DNA from: a virus
Reading direction: 5' to 3' (one strand)
Virus record (IMG/VR): IMGVR_UViG_3300023174_003158
Span: 29,229-93,228 of that record
Length of the DNA: 64,000 nucleotides
In this document: in pieces, positions 10,182-20,308 of the stretch
Layout: each line of letters starts with the position of its first letter
Numbering within the stretch: position 1 is the first letter of the stretch
Translations under genes and position numbers: made by a program
Notes under the pieces: model-generated
What the model saw: only the letters and a program-made list of their open reading frames with translations
What the model was told of the DNA's origin: nothing
Databases searched by the model: none

Positions 10182-11086
10182 TAAGTAGTTATAGTGTTAA
10201 AATTTTTACTGAAATCAATATTCGCCCCTCTACTTTGTCTAACCTCATAAAGAAGTTCGTTAAATTGGTCTCTAATTTCAAACAAATTGTATTGTCTAAA
10301 TATATTATTATTTGAATCGTAAATAGTGTAAACACCATCATCAATAGATTTGGTTTGATTACCGTAAAGAGCAATTGCCAATGTATCAATGTCGTATTCC
10401 GCCATTTGAATATCTATCGTAATAGGATTAAAAAATGTATTGGTTATGATTATGTCTTGTCCCGGCTGACCTATAAATGGTGTTGCGTTTGGTTTGTTTG
10501 TTGGTGATGACGATGGTGATACCGTAACAAATAATAAATTTGAAATTCCATCAACATATCTATATCTAATTGATTTTTGTGATGTATTTGTTTGATTCAC
10601 AACAACCGGTTCACAAAAAAAACATGAAGTAATTATCCTAAAAAAATTACTTATTTTACTTCCATCAAAATTAAGATACTCAATTCTAAACCCAACCAAT
10701 CCTTGTGGAACAAATTTGTTAAGATACTGAGATGGAACGTTTGCCAAATCAATAATAAGTCCCTTCACATTCGGTAACGCACTTAAGATACCACAATCCG
10801 TAATTAAAGTCCTTATTTGTGCCGGTCTTAAATATAAAGTATAAAACCCTAAAGCATTAAATTCCTCCGCAGGTAAAGTTAAATTATACAACCCACCGAG
10901 TATCTCATTATTATTCCCACCTGTTTGAGAATTATTAAAATATGGTTTTAATAATGAGGTCGCATCCAATGTTTTAAGGACAAAATTATTGGTGACATCC
11001 CTTGATGGGGTATAATTCATTATTATCTCCACATCTTCAGGACTAACGTCCGCAGGCTTTAAAGTCCCATAAGTTCCAATACTCAT
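10181..11086 (-). CDS. Baseplate-associated protein, unknown (301 aa)
   Basis: No family recognised. The protein is soluble and beta-rich, with a TSCFFCEP motif near residue 155 and no membrane segment. Its stop overlaps the start of the 993-aa protein by one base, so the two are translated in tandem. A TATTTAT box lies 14 nt before its ATG, in a 36-nt gap after the 358-aa gene, so it may head its own transcript. Position among the peripheral baseplate genes suggests a wedge or fibre-attachment part. Confidence 0.6.
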   Translation of the reverse strand: MSIGTYGTLKPADVSPEDVEIIMNYTPSRDVTNNFVLKTLDATSLLKPYFNNSQTGGNNNEILGGLYNLTLPAEEFNALGFYTLYLRPAQIRTLITDCGILSALPNVKGLIIDLANVPSQYLNKFVPQGLVGFRIEYLNFDGSKISNFFRIITSCFFCEPVVVNQTNTSQKSIRYRYVDGISNLLFVTVSPSSSPTNKPNATPFIGQPGQDIIITNTFFNPITIDIQMAEYDIDTLAIALYGNQTKSIDDGVYTIYDSNNNIFRQYNLFEIRDQFNELLYEVRQSRGANIDFSKNFNTITT

Positions 11087-11100
11087 ACTTTTCTTTTTTT

Positions 11101-11107
11101 ATAAATA
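11101..11107 (-). promoter_or_regulatory. TATTTAT box upstream of the 301-aa gene
   Basis: Ends 14 nt before the ATG at 11086; the spacer is almost pure A and G on the sense strand. Flanks closely match those at 20236 (ACTATTTATWAAAAAAAG). Confidence 0.6.
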
Positions 11108-11122
11108 GTTTTATTATACTTT

Positions 11123-12199
11123 TTAATCTTTTCTAACAACATTAAAAAATCCATATCCATAGTTAAGCATATCACCAATGTTATCAACCTCCCCTAATCT
11201 TTGAACTCTTTCATATCCACTAACTTTACCCCTTTCAACATATACGTTTGTTTGTATTTGAGGTTGGTCGATAATATTCATTAATACCTCTTGTTTCACA
11301 ATCGGTACTGAGGTTATATTATCAACGGTATATCCTGAAGAGTCCATGAAAAATATTGTACGTCCATCCGCATAATCATAGTAATCTATGTTTTGAATTG
11401 TATATGCGGTAAAAACCGGACTAATATTAGTTATAACACCAAGTACACCACCACTATCGTAAACAACCTTACCCAAAACATAACTGTCCGAACCGTATTG
11501 TTCCAAATCTTGTAACCTTGAAACGGATTCACCGGAAACAACATAAGGTGTACTTATATAACTTGATGAAACTTGTGACGCCAAAGAATTATTTGAATCC
11601 CCTGAAAATATAAAATCATAACTTATTGGTGTTGCAGACCAATTACCCAAATTAGATGTGAAATATGCCGTCCCTTTTTTATTTCCAATCGAAGGTTTCT
11701 TATAAGGTAAACTGACTTTTTTAGTGACCTTTATGTCACCCCAAGGATTTTTTTGAGATAATGTTATTTCATACTGATAACTTTGTGTTGGATATGTATG
11801 ACTGACATAATTGGGAGCAAAACTAGTAATGGTTTGAATATTACCATCCCCCCAATCAATAGTATAATTTGATAAATCAATAAACTTTTGATATTGTTCC
11901 GAAGTGTTATACACATTAACCACGTACGGATTTTGAGTATCCGAAGAGAATAAAAAATTTGTAACGACATCTTGTTGCGTAATGTCACCATCAAAAGGGT
12001 CATAATATCCAACATCGTTTATATTCTCAACAATTAATATTGGTATTGTTAATCCAGTCAATAATGATGTACCATTAGTATTTCCCGTCAATATTTGGGT
12101 CATTGCGGAATAAACACCCACAGGTGTCCCACTATAACCAACTATGGTTAAATCCCTTTGTATTGTCTCAGGTGATATAATAATATTATAATAACTCAT
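11123..12199 (-). CDS. Baseplate-associated protein with PKD-like domain (358 aa)
   Basis: About residues 113-165 carry IDWGDGN, then SHTYP and VTKKVSLPY, the order typical of a PKD-type beta-sandwich. The rest is not recognisable. Its ATG overlaps the stop of the 267-aa gene by one base (TAATG), so it belongs to the same operon as the large baseplate genes upstream. PKD-like domains in phage tails usually serve as structural or glycan-binding modules. Exact role unknown. Confidence 0.65.
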   Translation of the reverse strand: MSYYNIIISPETIQRDLTIVGYSGTPVGVYSAMTQILTGNTNGTSLLTGLTIPILIVENINDVGYYDPFDGDITQQDVVTNFLFSSDTQNPYVVNVYNTSEQYQKFIDLSNYTIDWGDGNIQTITSFAPNYVSHTYPTQSYQYEITLSQKNPWGDIKVTKKVSLPYKKPSIGNKKGTAYFTSNLGNWSATPISYDFIFSGDSNNSLASQVSSSYISTPYVVSGESVSRLQDLEQYGSDSYVLGKVVYDSGGVLGVITNISPVFTAYTIQNIDYYDYADGRTIFFMDSSGYTVDNITSVPIVKQEVLMNIIDQPQIQTNVYVERGKVSGYERVQRLGEVDNIGDMLNYGYGFFNVVRKD

Positions 12200-13002
12200 T
12201 AAACTAAAGGGGGGTTTACATATTCATACCACGATATGGGTGTATTAATACCGACTCTTTTATTTGTTAATATATCATAAACTGAATAGTTTAAATTAAC
12301 ATAATCGCAAACAACCCGGTAATAATAAAATGTTAGGGTATCAAAATAATATTTATCCCCATTAACCGATGACTGTGGTTTATTCATCATCTTAACAAAT
12401 TCACCCTTCTCCGCATTATAAAATTTTGCGGTCATATAAAAAGTATTGATTGGAACATACTCCAATTTCTTTAACCAATAAATAAAAAATCCTTCCTTAT
12501 CCCCAACATAATCTAACTTAAAACTTGGTATTTTTATATTAACATTTTTATTTGCAACAATAAAACTAATTGTTGCCCCTTGTTGCGTCGGTATAATTAT
12601 TGTGAAATAATTCACCTGAGATTTTGTATCAACCGAATCATAAAAGTCCAACTTAAAAAATGACTTGGTAAAATTATTTCTAAAATAATATATGTCCTCA
12701 CTTGTGAAACCCTCTGATATATAATTTTGATTCCACGACGCAGGATTACTTAACGACCCACCAGAATAAAAATAAAAATCATAATTAATATCCGTCTTTA
12801 ACGTTAATGGGTCGGGAGCATGCGGAAATCTATTAACCTCAAAATCAATGCCAGTACCGACAACTTCTTTAACCACCTCATCCTCATATAAATCTATAGA
12901 TTGGTCTTGACCCGTGAAATCCCACTTAATCTCAACAGGTAAAGTAATTTCCCTGTCGGTTGACCCACTAAATAATATTCTATAACTATTCGCAATCATC
13001 AA
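12199..13002 (-). CDS. Baseplate-associated protein, unknown (267 aa)
   Basis: No family recognised. A Tyr/Phe-rich soluble protein with alternating beta segments and no cysteine-rich or membrane region. It overlaps the 571-aa gene upstream by 17 nt and the 358-aa gene downstream by 1 nt, so co-translation within the baseplate operon is likely. A second Met directly follows the first, so the start could be one codon later. Confidence 0.6.
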   Translation of the reverse strand: MMIANSYRILFSGSTDREITLPVEIKWDFTGQDQSIDLYEDEVVKEVVGTGIDFEVNRFPHAPDPLTLKTDINYDFYFYSGGSLSNPASWNQNYISEGFTSEDIYYFRNNFTKSFFKLDFYDSVDTKSQVNYFTIIIPTQQGATISFIVANKNVNIKIPSFKLDYVGDKEGFFIYWLKKLEYVPINTFYMTAKFYNAEKGEFVKMMNKPQSSVNGDKYYFDTLTFYYYRVVCDYVNLNYSVYDILTNKRVGINTPISWYEYVNPPLV

Positions 13003-14701
13003 TAAAAGGTTTAACAGGTTCGTTTATACCATCTAAGAAATTATTTGAATCTTTACCTTCAGGAAAAAATCTAAATATCACCTCTTGAAATGGATAATGT
13101 GATTTATTTACAAAGGGGAAATCAACCCCCCGACCCAACTCATCTCTATATCCATAAGTATACAGGTCTCTCCATCTAAATTCTTGGTCGGATGGAGAGT
13201 AATAAGAATAAAAAGGAACTTGGTCTACATTTTCAACTCCACCCGTCTCTATATAATTAGAAAAAACCCTTATCTTCATCCCGTTATGTGGACTATAATA
13301 AAACCCATTCTCATTTGTTGTTGGCGTATTTGATGTTTTAAAATTGTCTTGATTGTATTTTACCTTGTGGTAGTATTTTGATATAACTCTCTCCACTTGC
13401 TCGTAATCATTCCATTCGCAAAAATCCCCCTCTATCACATCCCCAACATTTAAATTGTTATTATAATAAAAGGTTTTAGTATTACCACTAGAATCTGTTT
13501 TTGTATATGATGAAGTTTGAATATTTGTATTTGAATCAACATTATTATCATCCCACCACGAGCTCGGAGTTTCATTTATATTAAACTCCCACCCTTGTTT
13601 TAAACCTACCCCATTGATAAATGGTTTATTAAAATACCCGGAAAATCCTTTATTTACTACCGTCAAAAAAAGTTCACTGACAGGTCTTTTTTGATTGTCT
13701 AACAACCCCTGTAAATTAATATCTTTTATTGTTGTAAACGTATAACAATTATTACTATTTTGTTGTGCCGTCTTAGTTCTCAAATCCGGAGTTATTGAAC
13801 TCAAAAAAAGTTCTATTTTTGTATTAAATGGTGTTTGCTGAAATCCTGTTTTATTTAAAATCATATCATCAACACCAATTAAAACCTTATGTTCTCTAAT
13901 ATAATATTTTGAACGAGACTCATCTATTATATCAGGATATAAAACTCTTTTAAACCTTCCTCTTTTTTTGTCGTTGAATGTTCCCCCTGTATACCCAATG
14001 TTGTATAAATTAAAAATCCTAATATCACTCTCAAATAACCCATTACCTAACGAATAAACTTCAAAAATTTTATTTCCATTATATGGAAAAGATAGTTCGA
14101 CAGATTCTCCCGGCGTTAATCCATGTGGAGAAATACACTCAAAAGATATTAACGGGTCACCATTTATTTGAATATTTTTAATTGCAAAAGGTATCCCATC
14201 CTTCACGTTCCAAATAAAAGTTTGATTATTTAGTTGTGATGTCAATAATTTATTTTCATCATTACGATATGGATAAGTAATATAATAAGACCAATTATAC
14301 GTATACGCACTTTTTGATATAAAATTAATATGTTGGTCTACAACATTAGGTCTTAAAAAATCAAACTCATAATATTGAGGATAACCATACCAAGTACTCA
14401 TATTATTTAAAACCGTTTGTTCCGGGTCTACCAAAAACAAATTATTTCTAAATGGAACATAGTTTGCGGTACCAACATATCTATTATCATAGATATAATT
14501 CAACTGGAACGTAGGTCTAAAAATCTCACAACTTTGCCTTTCATCATCATACAATTGTGATAACGATACTGTCCTTATTCTATCAAATTCATTATTTAAT
14601 TCGACAGTATTATTTAAACTAATAGCAACCTTTTGGTCTGTAGATGGTGCAGATTTATATCTTAATCTACTTGGTACTATTCTCGAATCAAATTGTTTCA
14701 A
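12986..14701 (-). CDS. Baseplate-associated protein, unknown (571 aa)
   Basis: Not recognised by family. Aromatic-rich with many Tyr-Asn and Phe-Asn patches and a Ser/Asn-rich stretch in the C-terminal third, typical of beta-structured virion proteins. The start at 14701 lies inside the last codons of the 1844-aa gene (14-nt overlap), and its end overlaps the next gene by 17 nt. Context supports a wedge-periphery or short-fibre role. Confidence 0.6.
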   Translation of the reverse strand: MKQFDSRIVPSRLRYKSAPSTDQKVAISLNNTVELNNEFDRIRTVSLSQLYDDERQSCEIFRPTFQLNYIYDNRYVGTANYVPFRNNLFLVDPEQTVLNNMSTWYGYPQYYEFDFLRPNVVDQHINFISKSAYTYNWSYYITYPYRNDENKLLTSQLNNQTFIWNVKDGIPFAIKNIQINGDPLISFECISPHGLTPGESVELSFPYNGNKIFEVYSLGNGLFESDIRIFNLYNIGYTGGTFNDKKRGRFKRVLYPDIIDESRSKYYIREHKVLIGVDDMILNKTGFQQTPFNTKIELFLSSITPDLRTKTAQQNSNNCYTFTTIKDINLQGLLDNQKRPVSELFLTVVNKGFSGYFNKPFINGVGLKQGWEFNINETPSSWWDDNNVDSNTNIQTSSYTKTDSSGNTKTFYYNNNLNVGDVIEGDFCEWNDYEQVERVISKYYHKVKYNQDNFKTSNTPTTNENGFYYSPHNGMKIRVFSNYIETGGVENVDQVPFYSYYSPSDQEFRWRDLYTYGYRDELGRGVDFPFVNKSHYPFQEVIFRFFPEGKDSNNFLDGINEPVKPFIDDCE

Positions 14702-17700
14702 CTCCTAAAAATTTAACTCTAAATTTATCCAAGGCATTACTACCTCTCGTTAAACCAAAATAAAAATGAAATGGCGCTCCCACTAAATACTTTAAATTCG
14801 TATTAGTATTTGGAAGAGGTCCAACCACGTTTTCACTAAAATCATATCCACCCGTATTATTCGCCCTAACATTATATATAAATCCTTTATAAAATTCATT
14901 TATCGCAGTTTCACCCATAAAATAATAGGAATTAACATCTACCCTATCTAATGATTGATATCTCGTATTTTGTATAATATCTTTTAATCCGGTTTGCCAT
15001 TCATTTTTTTGGTCGCCAAAAATAAATGTAGACTGTTGATTAGGTGCTCCATTAATTTTCCATCTATAAAACGGTACGACTTGTGAACTAAACCCTAAAT
15101 TATCGTATTGTGCCGGTGAAGTTGTATCGTTTCTTATTATCCTTCTTGGGGTTATATAATCTCTTGTTTGAGTGTCCGAGGAATAAAATATCCCCATAAC
15201 TTTATCCCCAATATAATAAGTGTTTCCACCGGTAGTTGTTCCCGTTGAATAGTCATACGAATCAAAATCAAACTCATCCACACCATGTTCCGAGTTAACC
15301 GAAATAGATTGTGCGTAATCACCATCAAACCTGCTATTATTTCTTGAGAAGAATTGTGCCACACTTCCAGAACCTGTTCTTGTTAAATTACTGAAAAATC
15401 CTGAAGTTCTTAATCGAGATATTAAAAATAAATTTAATATATTTTCAAATTCCTTATACGATGTTTGTTCCATTTTATCAACATTATATCCGTAATAATC
15501 CGCACTTAATGTTAACTGATATGCAAATTCATCTCTAGGACCTAAATTCATTATTGTTGTTGGGGTTTGTAATTGTAACGAATTTCTACCATTTCTTCTC
15601 ACAGTGGTTCCTCCTTGAGATGTTGGGGCTTTACCAACAAATTTAATCTCCCCTGTAGTCGCATTTAAATTTGTTGGTGATGACCTATAATAAAAATTAC
15701 TAGATGGGTTATGTAATATTATAGTATCATTACAATATCTATTATAAGGTTGATTTCTTCCCGCGCCTGTATTTCTAAAGAACCTATTGTTTTTAAATGT
15801 GTAAAAAAATAATGTACCATTTATCCAATTATTAACAAAATTATGTGAAAATATTCCTCTACAACTTGCCATCATAACTCTAAATCTCGCCAACCACTCG
15901 GCAAATGTTCTATAATCTCTTGGTAAAGTAAGAAATGGTGCACCTCTTAAAAGAATGTAACAACCATTTTCCGCAATAACTCTATCGTAACACTTATCTG
16001 TCGTAGGAGCCAGTCTAAATGTACTTCCATATCCCTGATAACATTTTAAAGGAACAATACCACTACAAGAAAATGAAGATTGTAATGAATTTTCAAATTC
16101 ACTTGGTTCATCCTCTTGGTTATCTCCTGAATTATATCCGGTAGATTGTAATTCTCCTGAACCAATAATCGATGACCCATTATCCGTAATACTATAAATT
16201 GCCAACGACCTATTTTGATGTAATACAAACGTATTATTCTCATATACATCTGTTCTATTTGATGATGATGGTAACCTATCACACCTCATCACAAGTCTCG
16301 TCTCCGAGCTTGAGAATGTTGTTGGAGTCGCACCTGTCGCATAAACCGGAGAAAAATAATAATAATCATTTTGTTTAATAATAGGATAAGTCACTACACC
16401 CCCCAATGTAGGTATAAAAGCCGAGTTCTCAGAAGATTGGTTTAAATAAACATAACTACCCCCCTCAACATATTCATTATTATAATAACCTCTATGCTGT
16501 TTTGCGGGTCCTATGTCAGTTAAAACAAGATAATTGTTTGGATTGACTGAACTACTATACGCACCGGAATTAACAAATCCCGGAGAATTTGATGATGGCA
16601 CCTGACTTCCTAACCTTGGATATCTAATGAAATTAACAACATTATTTGGTCCCACACCTAAATACGAAGTATTATTACTTACCCAAAGACTTTGTAGTTT
16701 CGTATTATTAGTAGTACTCTGATTAGTTGTATCAATACTAAAACTATTAACACTACTCCCATCTAAACTAGAATAGTTTGATGTGTTATATGTTGTAAAC
16801 CCACTAAAATCACTAGACGTATTATAACAATACGGCGGATAAAATATATACCCGTTTTGACTTTGCGTGTTTGGTGAATTTATTCGATTATGTCTTGGTA
16901 AAGACAATCCCGGTTGTACCGGTATATTCATCTTATAATTACCGGAAACAATATTAGTCCCATAATTTTGACCCATTAATTTTGAAATATCAATATCCAT
17001 AGGAACTCTCGCAGAATATGGGTCAACGCCACGCATTAAAAATACAACAATAAATTCTTTTTGGTCTGGCATCGTATATATTGGCCTAAACGTATCATCA
17101 GTATCATAATATTCCCCATCTCGAAATCCTAAAGTTGTGGTGAATTTTTTACTCCAAACGGTTTGAAAGTTATCTGTATATCTATATTTTAGTGAATTGA
17201 AAAATGGTATTGCTGGATTATTATATTTTCCATTAGGGATGGTAGGGTTTTGTGTAACAAAACTACCATACGTCGTCGCAGTAATTACTTGGAAATATTC
17301 AATATCAGTTGGAAACTTATGAGTAATAAAATGTTTATTACTATTAGGGGTATTCGCCGGAACAAACTCAGTATAGTTCGCCAAAATTGGTAAATTATTT
17401 GCCGGCGGGACATCAAAATTTAAAAATATATTACCCGTATTATATTCAACCGTTCCGGTTCCTCCTAAATTACTTGTTATCACCCCATTAGAATTATCCG
17501 TAAACGTCTCCGTAAATCCACTTATAGTTTGAGCGTAAACCACTAAAGTACCTTTTAATAATAAAGTATTTAATGACAAACTAAAAACGGTATTTGAATC
17601 GTCACCATATTCTCCGGTTTGATATCCAACATTATCTTTAGTAGAAAAATCAATTGCAGAACTTTGGTCAACAGAATATGTTGTAGTTAATGGTGTTAAA

Positions 17701-20222
17701 TTGTTAGAGTTGGCCGGGTCCGCATATTTTATAGTTACAGAACCATTATTTGTTGCTGTACCCGTTATCGCATTTGTGGTAACAACATTACCATCTATAT
17801 CAACATAACTAATTGTTTTTCCACTCAACACATTTAAATCATATGTCTCCGAAATATTATTGAAAGATATTAACCCTCCAATAGGAAAATTGTCAAGACA
17901 AGAATTATCAATCAATAATGCCATAACATTATCATGATGAAACTTTCCTGGATTTTGCTGAGGATTAATCGAAACTTTGATTTGATTATCTCCACCCCCC
18001 TGAACTTGTAAGTCATTAAAATATTTTCCCTTTAAATTAAATAAATTTAACCTCTCCGACAATGTTAAATCTTGAGAAAAGAACCCATTAGGTGCAGTAC
18101 TATTGGTTGCCAAGTTTGGTGTTCTTTTTGAATACGATTCCTTCATTGAACCCGATAAATTTTGTTGCATCAGTTGTGCCACCAAATCAGCTTGATTTGC
18201 GGGTGCAAATAAATTATTACAAGGTGCGGACCCAACCCCCAATAAAAGAGGGTCATCTTTACAATATTGTTCGTCCGCAACATTAGCAAAACTTGCGGCG
18301 GATTGAGTATCTATAGTACAAGATTGAGATGCATTTGCATATGTCTCGTTAAAAAATTCTTCAGCTTCTGCATCACCCTCTATAGGCTCAGGAGTACAAT
18401 CACACATCTCACATTCAGGGTAGGTAATCATTGGAAATTTCATATTACTAAACGGATTACCCGCCTTTCTCCATATCTCCCCGGGAGACATAGGTCTCGG
18501 ACAATTTAAATCCGCCAACCCAAAAGATATCACATTTACAGCTTGACATAAAAGCCAAATAATTGGTAATATTACTGTGAAAATAATTACAATTTGTACT
18601 TTTATAATCGGCCATATTAATCTTAATAAATGTAATATAGGTACCAACGACAAAATTGGTGTCGTAAAAATACCCAAAATAAAATTAAATAATGTAAACA
18701 ATATGTCCGTACCCCTAACCCCATCATTCATTGGAAACTTATAACTACTACTCTCACAACTCTGATTTTGAATATCTTTTATCCCAATAAATCTTCTTCT
18801 ATTTGTACCTTTTTGATATAGGTCAATTAATTGTGAAACAGTATAAACTTGGTTATATTTTAACTCATAAAATTTATCCTCACAATCAATCGCCCTTTGT
18901 ATTATTTTATTACCTAAAGTTGTTCCAGTATCCCCATAATCATTCCAATCCAAACTAAAACCATACGACCTAATACACGCATCATAATATGGTTTTTCTG
19001 CAGGATTAGTTGGATTTAAATTTGCCGGGTCTTTCCCAGACCCCCAACCATATTCACTAACATTTGGAACTAAATAGTACGCCCTCTTTATTTGTTGTCC
19101 CAAATCATCCGGTTGTTTCCATTTAATTTTAAACCTATATTTACCCTTTGTTGGTATACCTACCTTTGGGTCGTCAGATATTACTTTTTCACCGAATTCA
19201 TTAGTAATAACATAATCTAAGTTCATCGGCAAATCAACCAACCATGAACCATCATCCTCAATCACGTCATTACCACCCGGAAATTTAAATTCTTCCAATA
19301 TAGGTCTTCCTTGATTATCAATATTGATTGTTTGTCTAATACATACAATTTGTCCCGGACCCGCAACCAAACTACACATCTCACCCAAAGCTTTCCTAGG
19401 CTTACACCTTCGATTAATAAAATTTTGGTCTAACGTTGATGTCATCGAACCCATAAAAAGTCCTGTAGGTTGGATATCAATATTTAACTCGTCCCTTAAA
19501 TCAAAATCACATCTGCTTATTGCAATTTGACAAGTTTCTTGGTCTCCCCATAATGGTACAACATCTATAGATTTTGTTAATGAAACAATTTGAGGTAACG
19601 AATTTAAATTAGTAGAAGACTTAAACTTAGGACCATTCACTTGAGATTCGGTCGCCCTACCCATTCTAATCAAATCTTGAGGAGTTAATGAAAATTCTCC
19701 CATGTCAGATAAATCTAAATCAAGAAAAACCAAACTAACTCCAAGAGGAGCTCCCATAATCATATAGTCACCACTCTCATTAGTCTTTACGACATATTTG
19801 TAATATTTGTCGTATATTTCAATGGCAGTTTTATTTGTTAATGCATCTCTTCTTGATGGGAATGTTCCTGTGGGTGTATGACCCGCATGTGATTGTTCGT
19901 ATGGTAATAGATTATATCTATATCCATCCTCATTTTTCTCGTCCGGAGTTGTATACGGATATATACTCGTTATTAAAGGATTTGATTTGTCTTGGTCTGT
20001 AATTGGTACGAATACTGAAACTCGAGCGTTAGGTATTCCAAACCCATTGTTTGCAGTTATTCTTCCAACAATAACACCATAACCAGAACATGATTTGGTG
20101 TAAATCTCTTCTTGCTGTATTTTTAATGATAGAATCTCTAAAAAATCAAAATCTTGTTCTAATTCAATATCAATTCTTTTATTAATTCCTATTTCAGTTC
20201 TTATTCTTTGGGTGGTTCCCAT
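14688..20222 (-). CDS. Giant baseplate-associated protein with carboxypeptidase-regulatory-like domain and hydrophobic block (1844 aa)
   Basis: The N-terminal 200 residues contain GVIVGRITANNGFGIPNARV, then after an insertion KTNESGDYMIMGAP, the two halves of a carboxypeptidase-regulatory-like beta-sandwich common in Bacteroidetes surface proteins. About residues 505-565 form a long hydrophobic block with two or three possible membrane-spanning helices, followed by a Cys-rich patch (CEMCDC). The remaining 1200 residues are Asn/Ser/Thr-rich and beta-like. It follows gp6 and heads the run of peripheral baseplate genes behind its own TATTTAT box. Such a membrane-compatible segment is odd for a soluble baseplate; a role in contacting or piercing the host envelope is possible but unproven. 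Confidence 0.7.
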   Translation of the reverse strand: MGTTQRIRTEIGINKRIDIELEQDFDFLEILSLKIQQEEIYTKSCSGYGVIVGRITANNGFGIPNARVSVFVPITDQDKSNPLITSIYPYTTPDEKNEDGYRYNLLPYEQSHAGHTPTGTFPSRRDALTNKTAIEIYDKYYKYVVKTNESGDYMIMGAPLGVSLVFLDLDLSDMGEFSLTPQDLIRMGRATESQVNGPKFKSSTNLNSLPQIVSLTKSIDVVPLWGDQETCQIAISRCDFDLRDELNIDIQPTGLFMGSMTSTLDQNFINRRCKPRKALGEMCSLVAGPGQIVCIRQTINIDNQGRPILEEFKFPGGNDVIEDDGSWLVDLPMNLDYVITNEFGEKVISDDPKVGIPTKGKYRFKIKWKQPDDLGQQIKRAYYLVPNVSEYGWGSGKDPANLNPTNPAEKPYYDACIRSYGFSLDWNDYGDTGTTLGNKIIQRAIDCEDKFYELKYNQVYTVSQLIDLYQKGTNRRRFIGIKDIQNQSCESSSYKFPMNDGVRGTDILFTLFNFILGIFTTPILSLVPILHLLRLIWPIIKVQIVIIFTVILPIIWLLCQAVNVISFGLADLNCPRPMSPGEIWRKAGNPFSNMKFPMITYPECEMCDCTPEPIEGDAEAEEFFNETYANASQSCTIDTQSAASFANVADEQYCKDDPLLLGVGSAPCNNLFAPANQADLVAQLMQQNLSGSMKESYSKRTPNLATNSTAPNGFFSQDLTLSERLNLFNLKGKYFNDLQVQGGGDNQIKVSINPQQNPGKFHHDNVMALLIDNSCLDNFPIGGLISFNNISETYDLNVLSGKTISYVDIDGNVVTTNAITGTATNNGSVTIKYADPANSNNLTPLTTTYSVDQSSAIDFSTKDNVGYQTGEYGDDSNTVFSLSLNTLLLKGTLVVYAQTISGFTETFTDNSNGVITSNLGGTGTVEYNTGNIFLNFDVPPANNLPILANYTEFVPANTPNSNKHFITHKFPTDIEYFQVITATTYGSFVTQNPTIPNGKYNNPAIPFFNSLKYRYTDNFQTVWSKKFTTTLGFRDGEYYDTDDTFRPIYTMPDQKEFIVVFLMRGVDPYSARVPMDIDISKLMGQNYGTNIVSGNYKMNIPVQPGLSLPRHNRINSPNTQSQNGYIFYPPYCYNTSSDFSGFTTYNTSNYSSLDGSSVNSFSIDTTNQSTTNNTKLQSLWVSNNTSYLGVGPNNVVNFIRYPRLGSQVPSSNSPGFVNSGAYSSSVNPNNYLVLTDIGPAKQHRGYYNNEYVEGGSYVYLNQSSENSAFIPTLGGVVTYPIIKQNDYYYFSPVYATGATPTTFSSSETRLVMRCDRLPSSSNRTDVYENNTFVLHQNRSLAIYSITDNGSSIIGSGELQSTGYNSGDNQEDEPSEFENSLQSSFSCSGIVPLKCYQGYGSTFRLAPTTDKCYDRVIAENGCYILLRGAPFLTLPRDYRTFAEWLARFRVMMASCRGIFSHNFVNNWINGTLFFYTFKNNRFFRNTGAGRNQPYNRYCNDTIILHNPSSNFYYRSSPTNLNATTGEIKFVGKAPTSQGGTTVRRNGRNSLQLQTPTTIMNLGPRDEFAYQLTLSADYYGYNVDKMEQTSYKEFENILNLFLISRLRTSGFFSNLTRTGSGSVAQFFSRNNSRFDGDYAQSISVNSEHGVDEFDFDSYDYSTGTTTGGNTYYIGDKVMGIFYSSDTQTRDYITPRRIIRNDTTSPAQYDNLGFSSQVVPFYRWKINGAPNQQSTFIFGDQKNEWQTGLKDIIQNTRYQSLDRVDVNSYYFMGETAINEFYKGFIYNVRANNTGGYDFSENVVGPLPNTNTNLKYLVGAPFHFYFGLTRGSNALDKFRVKFLGVETI

Positions 20223-20235
20223 TATACTTTTTTTA

Positions 20236-20242
20236 ATAAATA
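20236..20242 (-). promoter_or_regulatory. TATTTAT box upstream of the 1844-aa gene
   Basis: Ends 13 nt before the ATG at 20222, inside an 86-nt gap after the gp6-like gene. Sense-strand flanks are A-rich. Confidence 0.6.
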
Positions 20243-20308
20243 GTTTAGGGCAAACTTTTAAAGTTACACCAACTTAAAAAATAGTATAAAAATTAATTAA
20301 ATAAATTA

